A stretch of 64,000 bases of DNA, taken from assembly GCF_021513275.1 (NCBI RefSeq), contig NZ_CP090978.1:2232001-2296000 (forward strand), given 5' to 3'. Position 1 is the first letter of the stretch. Every line of letters begins with the position of its first letter. Below the pieces are notes generated by a model. The model did no database searches. It saw only the letters and a program-made list of their open reading frames with translations, and was not told the origin of the DNA. This stretch comes from Paenibacillus hexagrammi. Lineage in GTDB: Bacteria > Bacillota > Bacilli > Paenibacillales > NBRC-103111. The position numbers and the translations under genes were made by a program. Shown here piece after piece: positions 33,149 to 43,412 of this stretch.

Positions 33149-34825
33149 TTGTCCAAAAAAAATAACGACAAACTTTTGATCTTCGCTCTTGGCGGCGTGG
33201 GCGAAATCGGAAAAAATATGTATTGCGTCCAGTACGCTAACGATATTGTAGTGATTGACAGCGGTTTAAAATTTCCTGAAGAGGACATGCTGGGGATTGA
33301 TATTGTCATTCCTGATATCGGCTACTTGACGGAAAATCGGGATAAGGTACGCGGGATTATCATTACACATGGACATGAGGATCATATCGGCGGCCTGCCA
33401 TATGTACTTAAGCACCTTAATGTTCCACTTTACGCTACGAAGCTGACACTTGGTCTTATCGAAGCGAAGTTGAAGGAAGCAAACTTACTAGGGGAAACGA
33501 AGCGTATTCAGATTAATGCGGATACTATTCTCCCATTGGGTACGATCACGGCCTCATTCTTCAAAACAAACCATAGTATTCCTGACTCGGTTGGAGTAGC
33601 TCTTGAGACACCGGAAGGTGTCGTTGTTCATACGGGAGACTTCAAATTCGATCAAACGCCTGTCAATGAGCAATATGCGGATTTACATCGTATGGCGGAG
33701 ATAGGGAAAAAGGGCGTACTTGCTTTGCTTTCTGATAGTACGAATGCCGAAAGACCGGGTTACACCGGTTCTGAGAAAAGTGTCGGACAGGAAATCGAAG
33801 AAGTTTTCCGTAAAGCGAAACAGCGTGTTGTCATCGCTACATTCGCTTCCAACATTCATCGTGTTCAACAAGTATTTGATGCTGCTGCGGCTACTAACCG
33901 CAAAGTGACCGTGATTGGTCGTAGCATGGTAAATGTGGTATCCATTGCGAGTGAGCTTGGTTATCTGCATATTCCAGATGGTATGCTGATCGAACCTGAG
34001 GAAGTAAACAGGTTGGCTGCTGACCGTGTCGTTATTTTATCGACCGGAAGTCAAGGTGAGCCCATGTCTGCTCTGACAAGAATGGCTCGTTCCACTCACC
34101 GCAAAGTAGATATTTTGCCTGGTGATACCGTTATCATTGCAGCTACACCAATTCCAGGCAACGAACGCTATGTGGGTCGTACTGTAGATGAGCTATTCCG
34201 GATTGGCGCGAATGTCATTTATGGACCAGGTTCTGTCACAGGCGTACACGTGTCCGGTCACGGCTCTCAGGAAGAGCTCAAGCTGATGCTGAATTTAATG
34301 AAACCTAAGTATTTTATTCCGATTCACGGTGAATACCGCATGTTACGTCAACACGCCCTACTGGCTGAATCCGTTGGCATTGATAAAGAAGATATTTTCA
34401 TTTGTGATATTGGCGATACGGTTGAAATCCAGAATGGAGTTGCCCGCAAAGGCTCGAAAGTGCAGAGCGGCAACATATTGATCGATGGACTAGGTGTTGG
34501 CGATGTAGGTAATATTGTTCTTAGAGACCGCAAATTGTTGTCTCAAGACGGTATTCTCGTTGTTGTCGTTACACTAAGTAAGCAGGATGGCACCATCCTA
34601 TCCGGTCCGGATATCATTTCTCGAGGATTCGTCTATGTTAGAGAGTCCGAGGGACTGCTTGAGGAAGCAAACCGTATTGTAACGAATACATTAACCAAGT
34701 TAATGAATGAGAATGTAAATGAATGGGCATCTTTAAAAACTAATGTGAAAGATGCACTTGGACGATTTTTATATGAGCAAACCAGAAGAAGACCAATGAT
34801 TCTTCCTATTATTATGGAAGTCTAG
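33149..34825 (+). CDS. rnjB: Ribonuclease J (RnjB by position)
   Basis: RNase J is a metallo-beta-lactamase/beta-CASP ribonuclease with 5'-3' exo and endo activity. It has 558 aa, starting at TTG 33149 after AAAGGAGG. Zinc motif HGHEDH is at residues 74-79; other family blocks include VVHTGDFKFDQTP, SDSTNAERPGYTGSEK, HVSGHGSQEELKLM and FIPIHGEYRML. The place between dapA and tepA matches B. subtilis rnjB (ymfA). Sequence alone does not exclude RnjA, so the paralogue is assigned by synteny. Confidence 0.85.
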   Translation: MSKKNNDKLLIFALGGVGEIGKNMYCVQYANDIVVIDSGLKFPEEDMLGIDIVIPDIGYLTENRDKVRGIIITHGHEDHIGGLPYVLKHLNVPLYATKLTLGLIEAKLKEANLLGETKRIQINADTILPLGTITASFFKTNHSIPDSVGVALETPEGVVVHTGDFKFDQTPVNEQYADLHRMAEIGKKGVLALLSDSTNAERPGYTGSEKSVGQEIEEVFRKAKQRVVIATFASNIHRVQQVFDAAAATNRKVTVIGRSMVNVVSIASELGYLHIPDGMLIEPEEVNRLAADRVVILSTGSQGEPMSALTRMARSTHRKVDILPGDTVIIAATPIPGNERYVGRTVDELFRIGANVIYGPGSVTGVHVSGHGSQEELKLMLNLMKPKYFIPIHGEYRMLRQHALLAESVGIDKEDIFICDIGDTVEIQNGVARKGSKVQSGNILIDGLGVGDVGNIVLRDRKLLSQDGILVVVVTLSKQDGTILSGPDIISRGFVYVRESEGLLEEANRIVTNTLTKLMNENVNEWASLKTNVKDALGRFLYEQTRRRPMILPIIMEV

Positions 34826-34859
34826 TCTCGAACAAGTCACTTGAACCTATGCAAATAAC

Positions 34860-34894
34860 AAAGGCTCTTCCCGACAAAAAAGGAGGGCCTTTTT
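34860..34894 (+). terminator. Terminator after the RNase J gene
   Basis: AAAGGCTCTTCC pairs with GGAGGGCCTTT (two G-U pairs), with a T-run at the end. Confidence 0.65.
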
Positions 34895-34946
34895 ACGTAT
34901 ACAGCTTTTAGCCCGAAGAGTAAAAACCATCTTCTTCTATAAATGT

Positions 34947-34976
34947 GAATGAAACTCGACCTGTCTATTCATACTA
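34947..34976 (+). promoter_or_regulatory. SigG-type promoter of tepA
   Basis: GAATG (34947-34951, matching GHATR), an 18-base spacer and CATACTA (34970-34976, matching CATnHTA). Forespore control fits the known SigG-dependent expression of tepA (ymfB) in B. subtilis. Confidence 0.6.
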
Positions 34977-35006
34977 TGGGAGATTATGAATAGGGAGGAA
35001 TCGAAT

Positions 35007-35732
35007 GTGGGAGCACAAGAGCCAAAAGAAATAGGGAATGAAGAATCGAAGAAAAATGCCACACTTGAGAATATACAACAGCTAGGTCAAACAAATACGC
35101 CAGCAGGTGAATCCAATATTTTTTGTCTGACGATTATCGGTCAAGTCGAGGGGCATGTGGTACTTCCTCCTCAGAACAAGACAACGAAATATGAACATAT
35201 TATTCCTCAGCTTGTAGCCGCGGAGCAGAACCCCAAGATTGAGGGGGTTATGATCATTCTGAATACCGTCGGCGGTGATGTAGAAGCCGGGCTTGCGATT
35301 GCTGAAATGATATCAACCTTATCCAAGCCAACCGTTACACTTGTTTTGGGAGGCGGGCACAGCATAGGTGTTCCGATAGCCGTATCGGCGAACCATTCTA
35401 TTATCGCGGAAACGGCGACCATGACAATTCATCCAATTCGCTTAAACGGCTTAGTGATTGGCGTACCTCAAACTTTTGAATATTTGGATAAAATGCAGGA
35501 ACGTGTCGTTCGTTTTGTAACTAAGCATTCTAATGTGACGGAAGAAAAATTCAAAGAGTTGATGTTTAAAACAGGCGAGTTGACGCGTGATATCGGAACG
35601 ACGGTCATTGGAGCGGATGCGGTCAAATATGGTTTGATCGATAGAGTTGGGGGAGTAGGAGAAGCTATACAGGAGTTGAACCAACGCATTGAACAAAGAA
35701 AATCGAATGTGACAGGCGGATTGGTACAATGA
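35007..35732 (+). CDS. tepA: ClpP-like protease TepA
   Basis: TepA is a ClpP-fold serine protease of the forespore, reported in B. subtilis to help degrade small acid-soluble spore proteins during outgrowth. I choose GTG 35007, 7 bases after AGGGAGGA; ATG 34986 is the longer alternative. It has 241 aa. [18 protein letters not shown], the nucleophile region [10 protein letters not shown] and the His region TIHPIRLNG follow the ClpP order. It overlaps ylzJ by 4 bases. Confidence 0.9.
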   Translation: MGAQEPKEIGNEESKKNATLENIQQLGQTNTPAGESNIFCLTIIGQVEGHVVLPPQNKTTKYEHIIPQLVAAEQNPKIEGVMIILNTVGGDVEAGLAIAEMISTLSKPTVTLVLGGGHSIGVPIAVSANHSIIAETATMTIHPIRLNGLVIGVPQTFEYLDKMQERVVRFVTKHSNVTEEKFKELMFKTGELTRDIGTTVIGADAVKYGLIDRVGGVGEAIQELNQRIEQRKSNVTGGLVQ

Positions 35733-35965
35733 TTCATTACTCGGTGATACCTATGGATGTGATTTTCGAGGGCATGGATACTTATTCGCCTGAGTTTGTG
35801 GAGATTGAACATCAAGGAGTGACCCTACAGGTCGAGCCTATGGACGCAAAGCAAGCAAGGATTGTAAGACTCTTGAGCGGTAATCCACAGGATTACATGA
35901 AGGAACAGTACACGCCAGGAACGGTTATATCGTACATACCCGGATTTCATCAAACGTTGAGCTGA
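35729..35965 (+). CDS. ylzJ: YlzJ-like protein
   Basis: A 78-aa conserved protein of unknown function, found between tepA and ftsK/spoIIIE in Bacillales. It starts [15 protein letters not shown] and ends in an IPGF motif. The start overlaps tepA, so it is probably expressed with it from the SigG-like promoter. I see no catalytic motif or membrane segment. Confidence 0.8.
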   Translation: MIHYSVIPMDVIFEGMDTYSPEFVEIEHQGVTLQVEPMDAKQARIVRLLSGNPQDYMKEQYTPGTVISYIPGFHQTLS

Positions 35966-36002
35966 GGAGTGCTCCTTGACAGTACCTCGCCCCTTGAAAC
36001 TA

Positions 36003-36011
36003 TGGTATAAT
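36003..36011 (+). promoter_or_regulatory. Extended -10 promoter of ftsK
   Basis: TGGTATAAT with no clear -35 at 17 bases; TTGACA at 35976 is 24 bases away, too far. The start point near 36018 would give a leader of only about 16 bases, beginning at the ribosome site. Confidence 0.45.
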
Positions 36012-36033
36012 GTGGTTCTTGGGGGTGACATGC

Positions 36034-38595
36034 GTGGCCAAACGCAAGAAGAAATCGAAATCGTTGAAAAATAGCTTGATGTTCGAGCTTTATGGCATAC
36101 TCATCTTAATCTTTGCGGTTATTGCGCTAGCGCATCAAGGTCATGTGGGCAATTCACTCATGTACCTGTTTCGCTTTTTTGTCGGAACGATGGATTTCTT
36201 GATTCCCGTGTTTTTTATATACGTGGCTTTGTACGCGATGATCAAACGAGCCTGGCCCCCGCTGAAGACAGCGAAGAAGTCAGGCATACTGTTATTTGTT
36301 GTTGCGCTATTAATTAAGAATCACATTGATTTGTTTCTTCAATTATATCCGGATGGAGGCTTCGAATCGGGTAAAGTCATCTCCGCTACCTGGGACGGCA
36401 TGATGGATGGATTGAAGCCGACCGAAGAGGGAAGCGAGGCTCTCAAATTCGGTGTAGGCGGAGGAATGATTGGCGCGCTGCTTTACAGTATCTTATACTT
36501 CTTGTTCGATAATTGGGGTGCTAGACTCATCCAATATGCACTTTTCGCGATCGGATTCATATTAGCGACGGGTATCTCTTATGTCGATGTGGTTCATATG
36601 GTGCGAGGCAGATTCAAGAATGTTGGCGATAACATCAAGGACCGCATGCATGAATGGTTGGATGATCGCAATAGCGGAAAGCATCAAGAAGTGCAAGATG
36701 AAAGATCATCTGCGAAAAACAAAAAAGCAGCGTACGTTCCCGTAGACGACGAGTTTGATGAAGAAATCTTTCAGCCTGTGAAACGACAGAGGAAGAACCC
36801 TCTGTTTATGGAGCTGCTGAAGCCTATTAAGGAAGCGAAAAAGAATAAAACGGCTTCAAATGCTAAGGGAGAAGAAGATATTCAAGCTGCAGAGGAGAAT
36901 GGCGATTCACAAGTTGTGTATCAGGCCAACCAGAGTTCTGCGAGTAATCATGATGAGAATGCTGCCCATGAGCAGCCTGTAACGCCTATCATCAGAGATT
37001 TTCAGGAACACGTTTATCAAGAGGCTCAACAATCGATTCAGCAGGAACAACAGGTTACGGCGGAACCGGTCGCTGCAATTCCAATAGCCAAAGCGAAAGT
37101 TGAACAGAGTGACGAAGAGCAAGGTCCCGTATCCGTTGAATTCCAACAGGACAAGCCGCTTGAAAATAGCAAACCGTATGTAATGCCTTTATTGGATTTG
37201 TTAGCCAAGCCTGCCGCAGGAAAAGGTGCTGAAATGTCAGACTACAAAGCAAATGCGCGCAAGCTTGAAGCCACCTTGGAAAGCTTCGGAGTGCGGGCAA
37301 AAGTTTTGGAAGTTGTTAGAGGTCCTGCTGTGACCAGGTACGAAATCCAACCGGATGTTGGTGTGAAAGTAAGCCGTATCGTAAGTTTAACGGACGATAT
37401 CGCTCTGGCGCTAGCGGCGAAAGACATTCGGATGGAGGCCCCTATTCCTGGTAAATCAGCGATCGGCATTGAAGTTCCGAATATGGAAGTATCTGTTGTT
37501 ACGATGCGTGAAGTGATGGAAACAGGAGCCTTTCAGGAATCGAGTTCAAGACTTTCTGTTGTGCTTGGACGGGATATTTCAGGTCAGCCTATTGTAGGCA
37601 ATCTGGCAAGAATGCCCCACTTATTGGTAGCTGGTGCGACTGGCTCCGGTAAATCCGTTTGTATTAACGGTATTATTACAAGCATTTTGTATAAAGCCAA
37701 GCCCAATGAAGTTAAGTTCTTGATGATTGACCCTAAGATGGTCGAGTTAAATGTATACAATGGAATTCCGCATCTGTTGGCACCTGTTGTGACAGACCCG
37801 AGGAGAGCATCACTAGCACTTAAGAAAGTTGTAGTTGAGATGGAGAAACGTTACGAGCTGTTCTCCAAAAGCGGTACGCGTAACATCGAAGGCTACAACG
37901 CTATGTTGACTGAAACGAGTACAGGCGCTCCACTACCTTATTATGTCGTTATCGTGGATGAGCTTGCCGATCTGATGATGGTTGCAGCGAATGATGTGGA
38001 GGATTCCATCTGTCGTTTGGCTCAAATGGCCCGTGCTGCTGGCATTCACTTAATCATTGCAACACAGCGTCCATCTGTTGATGTCATTACTGGTGTAATT
38101 AAGGCAAATATTCCGTCACGTATTGCATTTGGAGTATCCTCTCAAGTGGATTCCAGAACAATCTTGGATATGGTTGGCGCTGAGAAGCTATTGGGTCGTG
38201 GCGACATGCTCTATCTACCGGTTGGCGCCTCGAAGCCTGTACGGGTGCAAGGAGCATTCTTATCCGATCAGGAAGTCGAGCATGTCGTTACATTCGTCCG
38301 TACTCAGGAGCAAGCCAATTATCAAGAAGAGATGGTACCTCAAATAGAGGAACAGCCTGAGCAGCAGGATGAGTTTGAGGACGAGCTGTATGACCAAGCT
38401 GTACAAATTGTGTTAGAAGCAAAGCAAGCTTCGGTGTCATTACTGCAAAGACGCATGAGAGTAGGCTATACGAGAGCAGCCCGTCTAATTGATTCTATGG
38501 AAGCTAAGGGCGTAGTTGGTCCTTATGAGGGCAGTAAACCCCGTGAGGTACTGGTTTCTATGGAACAGTATCAGCATAATCGAATGAGCTCCTAA
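36034..38595 (+). CDS. ftsK: DNA translocase FtsK/SpoIIIE
   Basis: A septal ATP-driven DNA pump that clears chromosome from the division or sporulation septum. I choose GTG 36034 ([13 protein letters not shown]), 6 bases after GGGGGTGA. It has 853 aa. Membrane segments occupy about residues 15-195, followed by a long charged linker (about 210-385) and the motor domain. Walker A GATGSGKS is near residue 535, and [13 protein letters not shown] is Walker B. The C-terminal winged-helix gamma domain includes [18 protein letters not shown]. By synteny it matches B. subtilis spoIIIE; a sporulation role is likely but not shown. Confidence 0.93.
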   Translation: MAKRKKKSKSLKNSLMFELYGILILIFAVIALAHQGHVGNSLMYLFRFFVGTMDFLIPVFFIYVALYAMIKRAWPPLKTAKKSGILLFVVALLIKNHIDLFLQLYPDGGFESGKVISATWDGMMDGLKPTEEGSEALKFGVGGGMIGALLYSILYFLFDNWGARLIQYALFAIGFILATGISYVDVVHMVRGRFKNVGDNIKDRMHEWLDDRNSGKHQEVQDERSSAKNKKAAYVPVDDEFDEEIFQPVKRQRKNPLFMELLKPIKEAKKNKTASNAKGEEDIQAAEENGDSQVVYQANQSSASNHDENAAHEQPVTPIIRDFQEHVYQEAQQSIQQEQQVTAEPVAAIPIAKAKVEQSDEEQGPVSVEFQQDKPLENSKPYVMPLLDLLAKPAAGKGAEMSDYKANARKLEATLESFGVRAKVLEVVRGPAVTRYEIQPDVGVKVSRIVSLTDDIALALAAKDIRMEAPIPGKSAIGIEVPNMEVSVVTMREVMETGAFQESSSRLSVVLGRDISGQPIVGNLARMPHLLVAGATGSGKSVCINGIITSILYKAKPNEVKFLMIDPKMVELNVYNGIPHLLAPVVTDPRRASLALKKVVVEMEKRYELFSKSGTRNIEGYNAMLTETSTGAPLPYYVVIVDELADLMMVAANDVEDSICRLAQMARAAGIHLIIATQRPSVDVITGVIKANIPSRIAFGVSSQVDSRTILDMVGAEKLLGRGDMLYLPVGASKPVRVQGAFLSDQEVEHVVTFVRTQEQANYQEEMVPQIEEQPEQQDEFEDELYDQAVQIVLEAKQASVSLLQRRMRVGYTRAARLIDSMEAKGVVGPYEGSKPREVLVSMEQYQHNRMSS

Positions 38596-38601
38596 GGACG
38601 T

Positions 38602-38625
38602 ACACCCCCGCAAGGGGGTGTTTTT
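38602..38625 (+). terminator. Terminator after ftsK
   Basis: ACACCCCC, a GCAA loop, GGGGGTGT and T's: a compact, strong terminator. Confidence 0.85.
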
Positions 38626-38651
38626 ACGTTCAGGAGAGATCGTCCTTTTGT

Positions 38652-38681
38652 GCATAATCAACCACTTGAATTCTCATAATA
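38652..38681 (+). promoter_or_regulatory. SigG/SigF-type promoter of the SleB-like gene
   Basis: GCATA (38652-38656), an 18-base spacer and CATAATA (38675-38681) match the forespore consensus (GHATR, CATnHTA). It lies 44 bases before the start codon. Confidence 0.65.
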
Positions 38682-38725
38682 AGCAAGAAAAGGCTGCTAT
38701 ATGAAAAGAGAGGTTGAGAAGGGGA

Positions 38726-39505
38726 ATGAACAAGAGGTTAATCGTTCTTACATTTTGTATCGTTTTCGTATTGTTTGCTGCTCTGCAGCTCAAGAACCAG
38801 TCCAGCCCGCCGTCGGAAGAGACGTTTAGTAAAAATGAAATTAGATATGGCGCTACAGGCAGTGATGTTAACGAACTGCAAGGTAGACTTAAGTTTATCG
38901 GCTTCTACGGCGGAAATATTGATGGAGATTTCGGGTATCGTACACTCACTGCTGTGAAACGATTTCAAGGCGAATTCGGCATGATCGTAGACGGGGTTGT
39001 GGGGCCCAAAACCAAGCTAAAGCTCTGGGAAGCAACGAAGGAGTGGAAACCGACAGCTCCTGCAACTGGCGGCAATTCTTCGAGCGGACAAACAGCGGCT
39101 TCGTCCGGAAGCGCTCCGGCCAATTTGACACCTACGACAAATCTTGGATTTTCCCAACAAGATATTAATCTAATGGCCAATGCCGTTAACGGCGAATCCC
39201 GCGGCGAGCCATATATCGGTCAGGTCGCTGTAGCAGCCGTGATATTGAATCGGGTGAAATCGGCAAGCTTTCCTAACACAGTCTCTGGAGTCATCTTTCA
39301 GCCAGGTGCCTTTACAGCTGTTGCGGACGGACAAATATGGTTAACACCTAGCGAGTCAACTCAGAAGGCTGTAAAAGATGCGTTGAACGGTTGGGATCCG
39401 ACTGGCGGCTGCATTTACTACTTTAACCCTGCGACAGCAACGTCCAAATGGATTTGGAGCCGACCACAGGTGAAGCAAATCGGTAAGCATATTTTTTGTA
39501 AATAA
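38726..39505 (+). CDS. sleB: SleB-like spore cortex-lytic enzyme
   Basis: This is a germination-type peptidoglycan hydrolase. I choose ATG 38726 (MNKRLIVLTFCIVFVLFAALQ), 6 bases after GAAGGGG. The N-terminal hydrophobic segment (residues 5-21) is a signal or anchor. The peptidoglycan-binding repeat follows (VNELQGRLKFIGFYGGNIDGDFGYRT), then a Gly/Ser/Thr-rich linker and the Hydrolase_2 domain (VNGESRGEPYIGQVAVAAVILNRV, PTGGCIYYFNPATATSKW). It has 259 aa, somewhat shorter than B. subtilis SleB (305). The forespore promoter supports the assignment. No ypeB-like partner is adjacent, so another SleB-family hydrolase is possible. Confidence 0.8.
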   Translation: MNKRLIVLTFCIVFVLFAALQLKNQSSPPSEETFSKNEIRYGATGSDVNELQGRLKFIGFYGGNIDGDFGYRTLTAVKRFQGEFGMIVDGVVGPKTKLKLWEATKEWKPTAPATGGNSSSGQTAASSGSAPANLTPTTNLGFSQQDINLMANAVNGESRGEPYIGQVAVAAVILNRVKSASFPNTVSGVIFQPGAFTAVADGQIWLTPSESTQKAVKDALNGWDPTGGCIYYFNPATATSKWIWSRPQVKQIGKHIFCK

Positions 39506-39604
39506 GAGGGAACGAGGGAGAAGGAGCCTTGCGAGGTTGCTTCTCCTGTTTGTATCGGAATATAATGAATACATATCTTGGAAGCAGGAAGGGAGAGCAG
39601 TCCT

Positions 39605-40885
39605 TTGAAGCATATACAATTTGAACGAAGCAGTTGGAATCATATTCGTCTGCATGTACTGCCCACTGATCAATTTAAGACCTTTGCAATTTCCGTCTAC
39701 ATAGGTCGTCCGTTATCCGAGGAGACAGTCACCTCAACGGCGCTAACTCCATTCGTGCTGAGAAGAGGTACCGAGAATCGGCCGGTAACCAAGCAATTCC
39801 GTGAATACTTGGATGATTTGTATGGAGCGGGCTTCGGATTTGATATATACAAACGGGGTGATTATCAGATAGTTCAGCTCCGCATGGATATCATCAATGA
39901 TAAATATGTTTCTTCTAATGAGTCTTTACTCAAAAAAGGACTCGAGTTTGTCGGAGAGACACTTAGCAGACCCGTACTAGAAGAAGGACGATTTCGTCAG
40001 AAATACGTTGATGCTGAAAAGGCAACGATACAAAAGAAACTTGAAGCCATCATCAACGATAAAATTAGATACGCTGCCGAACGTTGTATCGAAGAAATGT
40101 GTAAACATGAACCCTATCGGCTTCATCCGCTAGGAAGAATCGAAGATTTAGCGTCCATTACTGCGGACAGCTTATACCATCAATATAAAGAATGGCTCCA
40201 AAATGCACCGATCGATATCTATGTGGTAGGTCAAACTACACTTGAAGAAGTGGAAGCCATTGTGAAGAGCGCTTTCACCATTGAGCGTGAAGAGGACAAA
40301 GAGTATAAGCCAAGTGTATCGAGTTCTTCAGCTAAAGAGGTACAAACTGTAGTAGAACGATTGGATGTCAATCAAGGTAAGTTGAACATGGGCCTTCGTA
40401 CAAACATCTCATATAGCGATGAGAAGTACCCGATAGCCCTTATGTATAACGGCGTCTTGGGCGGATACCCGCATTCCAAGCTGTTTATCAACGTTCGTGA
40501 GAAAGCAAGTCTCGCGTACTATGCTTCATCCCGGTTTGATGGGCATAAGGGAATACTAACGCTGCAATCTGGCATTGAAATTCAGAACTATGAGAAAGCG
40601 GTCAGTATTATTCGTCAGCAGCTTGAGGCGATGGAACGCGGTGAGATTACGGATACAGAAATGAGTCAGACAAAAGCGATGATATCCAATCAATTGCGGG
40701 AAATGCAAGACTCTGCTTTTGAATTGATTTCCTTTGATTTTAACGCTATCCTCTCGGGTAAAGAGCGTTCCGTTCCCGCCTTGATTGAAGCGGTTCAGCA
40801 GGTTGACGTTGCCGCTATCGCACAAGCCGCGAAGCAAGTCCAATTGGACACCATATACTTCTTGCGGGATCAGAAAGGGGAGTAA
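39605..40885 (+). CDS. ymfF: M16-family protein YmfF (probably non-catalytic)
   Basis: This is an inactive-type M16 subunit paired with YmfH. I choose TTG 39605 (MKHIQFERSSWNH), after GGAAGGGAGAG. It has 426 aa. The region where active M16 proteins have HxxEH reads RGTENRPVTKQFREYLDDLYG, so the zinc ligands are missing. The C-terminal half has GGYPHSKLFINVREKASLAYYASSRFDG. Only 3 bases separate it from ymfH; the pair probably forms a heterodimer, as in other two-gene M16 systems (inference). Confidence 0.85.
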   Translation: MKHIQFERSSWNHIRLHVLPTDQFKTFAISVYIGRPLSEETVTSTALTPFVLRRGTENRPVTKQFREYLDDLYGAGFGFDIYKRGDYQIVQLRMDIINDKYVSSNESLLKKGLEFVGETLSRPVLEEGRFRQKYVDAEKATIQKKLEAIINDKIRYAAERCIEEMCKHEPYRLHPLGRIEDLASITADSLYHQYKEWLQNAPIDIYVVGQTTLEEVEAIVKSAFTIEREEDKEYKPSVSSSSAKEVQTVVERLDVNQGKLNMGLRTNISYSDEKYPIALMYNGVLGGYPHSKLFINVREKASLAYYASSRFDGHKGILTLQSGIEIQNYEKAVSIIRQQLEAMERGEITDTEMSQTKAMISNQLREMQDSAFELISFDFNAILSGKERSVPALIEAVQQVDVAAIAQAAKQVQLDTIYFLRDQKGE

Positions 40886-40888
40886 TCG

Positions 40889-42176
40889 ATGGAGAAGATT
40901 CCATATCCGCACTTAAATGAATCACTGTATCATGAGCAATTGTCCAATGGACTGCATGTATTTGTACTTCCGAAGGAAGGCTTTCAAAAAACGTATGCAA
41001 CCTTTACGACGAAATATGGCTCCATCGATAACCATTTTCAGGTTGAAGGTAAGGATGAAGTGACCGTTCCTGACGGCATCGCTCATTTTTTGGAGCACAA
41101 GATGTTCGAGGAACCTGAAGGGGATATATTCGCTGCGTTTGCCTCACAGGGGGCATCGGCTAACGCTTTTACAAGCTTTGATCGTACGGCTTATTTATTC
41201 TCTTCCACAGACCAGATCATCAAGAACTTAACCACGTTAATTAATTTTGTGCAAAATCCATATTTTACAGATGAAAATGTAGAAAAAGAAAAAGGAATTA
41301 TCGGTCAAGAAATCAATATGTACCGTGACCATCCGGACTGGAGAAGCTACTACGGGCTGATTGAAGCTATGTATGAAAAGCATCCTGTACATATTGATAT
41401 CGCTGGGACTATAGAGTCTATTTCAGGGATAACGAAGGAGACACTGTACGAGTGCTACTATACGTTTTACCACCCCAGCAATATGAGCTTGTTTGTAGTC
41501 GGAGGCGTTGACCCTCAAGAAATAATTAATGTCGTTAAAGAAAATCAAGAGTCCAAGACTTTCCGAGATCAGGGAGAGATCAAACGTTACTTTGAAGATG
41601 AGCCCCTTCCTGTCCACCAGGCAAAAAGAGAGACAATTTTACCCATATCGTTGCCTAAATGTTTATTTGGTATCAAAGAACCTGCACCTCAATTAACTGG
41701 CAAATCTCTTCTGGTGAAGGAACTGACTACCAAGCTCATGATGGATATTCTGTTCAGTTCAAGCTCAGACATCTATCAATCGCTTTATGACGAACAATTA
41801 ATCTCCGATAACTTCGGTCATGAATACAATATCAGTGAAGATTATGCATTCTCCATTCTTGGAGGAGACACCAAGGATCCCGAGCTGTTAGTAAGTCGAA
41901 TTCGAGAAGAAGTGGAGAAACGTAAAGAGTCCGGTCTGGATCAAACTACATTTGAGAGAAGCCGTAAGAAAAAAAATCGGTAATTTTCTAAGGATGATGA
42001 ACTCACCGGAGGCCATTGCCAATGAATTTACCAAGTATCGGTTTAAAGGAATTGATTTGTTCGATATCCTCCCCATCTATGAACAATTAACGCTTGAGGA
42101 TGTCAACAACAGATTCCATGAGCATTTTGATTGGAGCAGGCTGGCCGTTTCCATTGTGCGCAGCCGAGAATCATGA
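40889..42176 (+). CDS. ymfH: M16-family zinc protease YmfH (frameshifted)
   Basis: This is the catalytic partner of YmfF. It starts at ATG 40889 behind AAAGGGGAG. The zinc motif HFLEH is at residues 66-70, with EKEKGIIGQEINMYRDHPDW downstream. The frame ends early after RSRKKKNR because the A-run 41969-41976 has eight A. With seven it reads RKKKIGNFLRMMNSPEAIANEF and continues to the end at 42176, overlapping ymfI. Restored length is about 428 aa. A +1 homopolymer error is the likely cause. Confidence 0.88.
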
Positions 42177-42925
42177 TGACTAAGCCATTTACAGAACAGA
42201 CCGTTTTAATCACCGGAGCGAGCAGAGGGATCGGCGCGGCGATAGCGGAACGCTTCGCTTCTGTAGGTTTGAATGTCGTGATTCATTATAAAGAGTCACA
42301 TGAAGCTGCGAATGAGGTAGCTAGGAGCTGCATGAGACATGGCGCTAAGGTGTTAACGGTTTCTGCGGATCTTCGTTCGAAGGATCAAATTTTAAAAATG
42401 AAGGAAAAGCTGGAGCAAAGAGACATGGTGCCGGATATTGTTGTGAACAATGCAGGTGTCGCTCATTATGGACTACTGACAGAAATTACGGAGTCGGATT
42501 GGGATCACATCATGGACGTGAATCTTAAGGGTGCATTCTTATGTACACAGGCTTTTATGGCTACCATGATCCAGAATAAGTACGGTCGTATTATTAATGT
42601 TTCGTCGATCTGGGGAATCTCGGGAGCATCCTGTGAAGTGGTATATTCCACGGCTAAAGGCGGGATGAACGCTTTCACGAAGGCGCTGGCTAAGGAGCTG
42701 GCTCCTTCGGGAATTACCGTTAATGCAGTAGCTCCAGGTGCTGTGGATACTGTCATGATGTCGGGATTCGAGGATGATGAGAAGGCCGCGATCAAAAATG
42801 AAATTCCAGCAGGAAGATTTGCCATGCCCGACGAAATCGCTTCATTGGTTTATTTTCTTGCTCTACCGGAGTCAGGTTACATTACCGGACAAATTATTAG
42901 CCCTAATGGCGGATGGTTAACTTAA
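42173..42925 (+). CDS. ymfI: SDR oxidoreductase YmfI (EF-P 5-aminopentanone reductase)
   Basis: This short-chain dehydrogenase matches B. subtilis YmfI by position and fold. There it reduces the 5-aminopentanone on elongation factor P to 5-aminopentanol. It has 250 aa. The cofactor motif is TGASRGIGAAIAERF; NNAGVAHYG, the catalytic Ser (NVSSIWG) and YSTAKGG (Tyr/Lys) follow. The start (ATGATG) overlaps the ymfH stop. A FabG-like function cannot be excluded from sequence alone. Confidence 0.8.
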   Translation: MMTKPFTEQTVLITGASRGIGAAIAERFASVGLNVVIHYKESHEAANEVARSCMRHGAKVLTVSADLRSKDQILKMKEKLEQRDMVPDIVVNNAGVAHYGLLTEITESDWDHIMDVNLKGAFLCTQAFMATMIQNKYGRIINVSSIWGISGASCEVVYSTAKGGMNAFTKALAKELAPSGITVNAVAPGAVDTVMMSGFEDDEKAAIKNEIPAGRFAMPDEIASLVYFLALPESGYITGQIISPNGGWLT

Positions 42926-43063
42926 TTTTGCAATTATCATTTCATCTATTTCCATATCTCCATAACAACATTGCCGTGAGCCATGTGTATAATTCCTCGC
43001 TGAGAAAGCCATATTACTACATGTAATAACGATTAACTCATCAATTAAAGGAGGCTTTTAACC

Positions 43064-43315
43064 ATGGCTACTGTACTTAAAGTGTTTGATAAGTGGAAAG
43101 AGTTTTTGGCAGAACGCGTGGGTCAAGCTGAACGTGCAGGGATGAGCGAAGAGACAATTAGCAAGCTGGCCTTTCAAATCGGCGATTTCCTTGCTGATAA
43201 AGTAGACCCTGAAAACACTCAAGAGCGCGTGCTCAAAGAGCTGTGGGATGCAGGTAATGAAGAAGAGAAGCGCACACTTGCCCGTCTCATGGTAAAATTA
43301 GTGGACAAAGCCTAA
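43064..43315 (+). CDS. ymfJ: DUF3243 protein YmfJ
   Basis: An 83-aa soluble protein of the DUF3243 family: a Lys-rich start (LKVFDKWKEFLAERV), then GDFLADKVDPENTQERVLKELWD and a helical C-terminus. AAAGGAGG precedes ATG 43064. A possible TATAAT (42988-42993) lies upstream, and a strong terminator follows, so it is probably a single-gene unit. Function unknown. Confidence 0.85.
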   Translation: MATVLKVFDKWKEFLAERVGQAERAGMSEETISKLAFQIGDFLADKVDPENTQERVLKELWDAGNEEEKRTLARLMVKLVDKA

Positions 43316-43351
43316 TAAGCGTTTTACAATTTAATAAGACGTTTCAGTGTG

Positions 43352-43377
43352 AAAGCCTCCTGCTTCGGAGGCTTTTG
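43352..43377 (+). terminator. Terminator after ymfJ
   Basis: AAAGCCTCC (43352-43360) pairs with GGAGGCTTT (43367-43375), ending in TT. Confidence 0.8.
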
Positions 43378-43412
43378 CATGCTTTCAAGACAAGAAAGGA
43401 TTTGTTCCAGGT

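Noticed and set aside
35976..36011. TTGACA (35976) as -35 for the ftsK TATAAT
   Set aside because: The 24-base spacer is too long; the extended -10 alone is more plausible.
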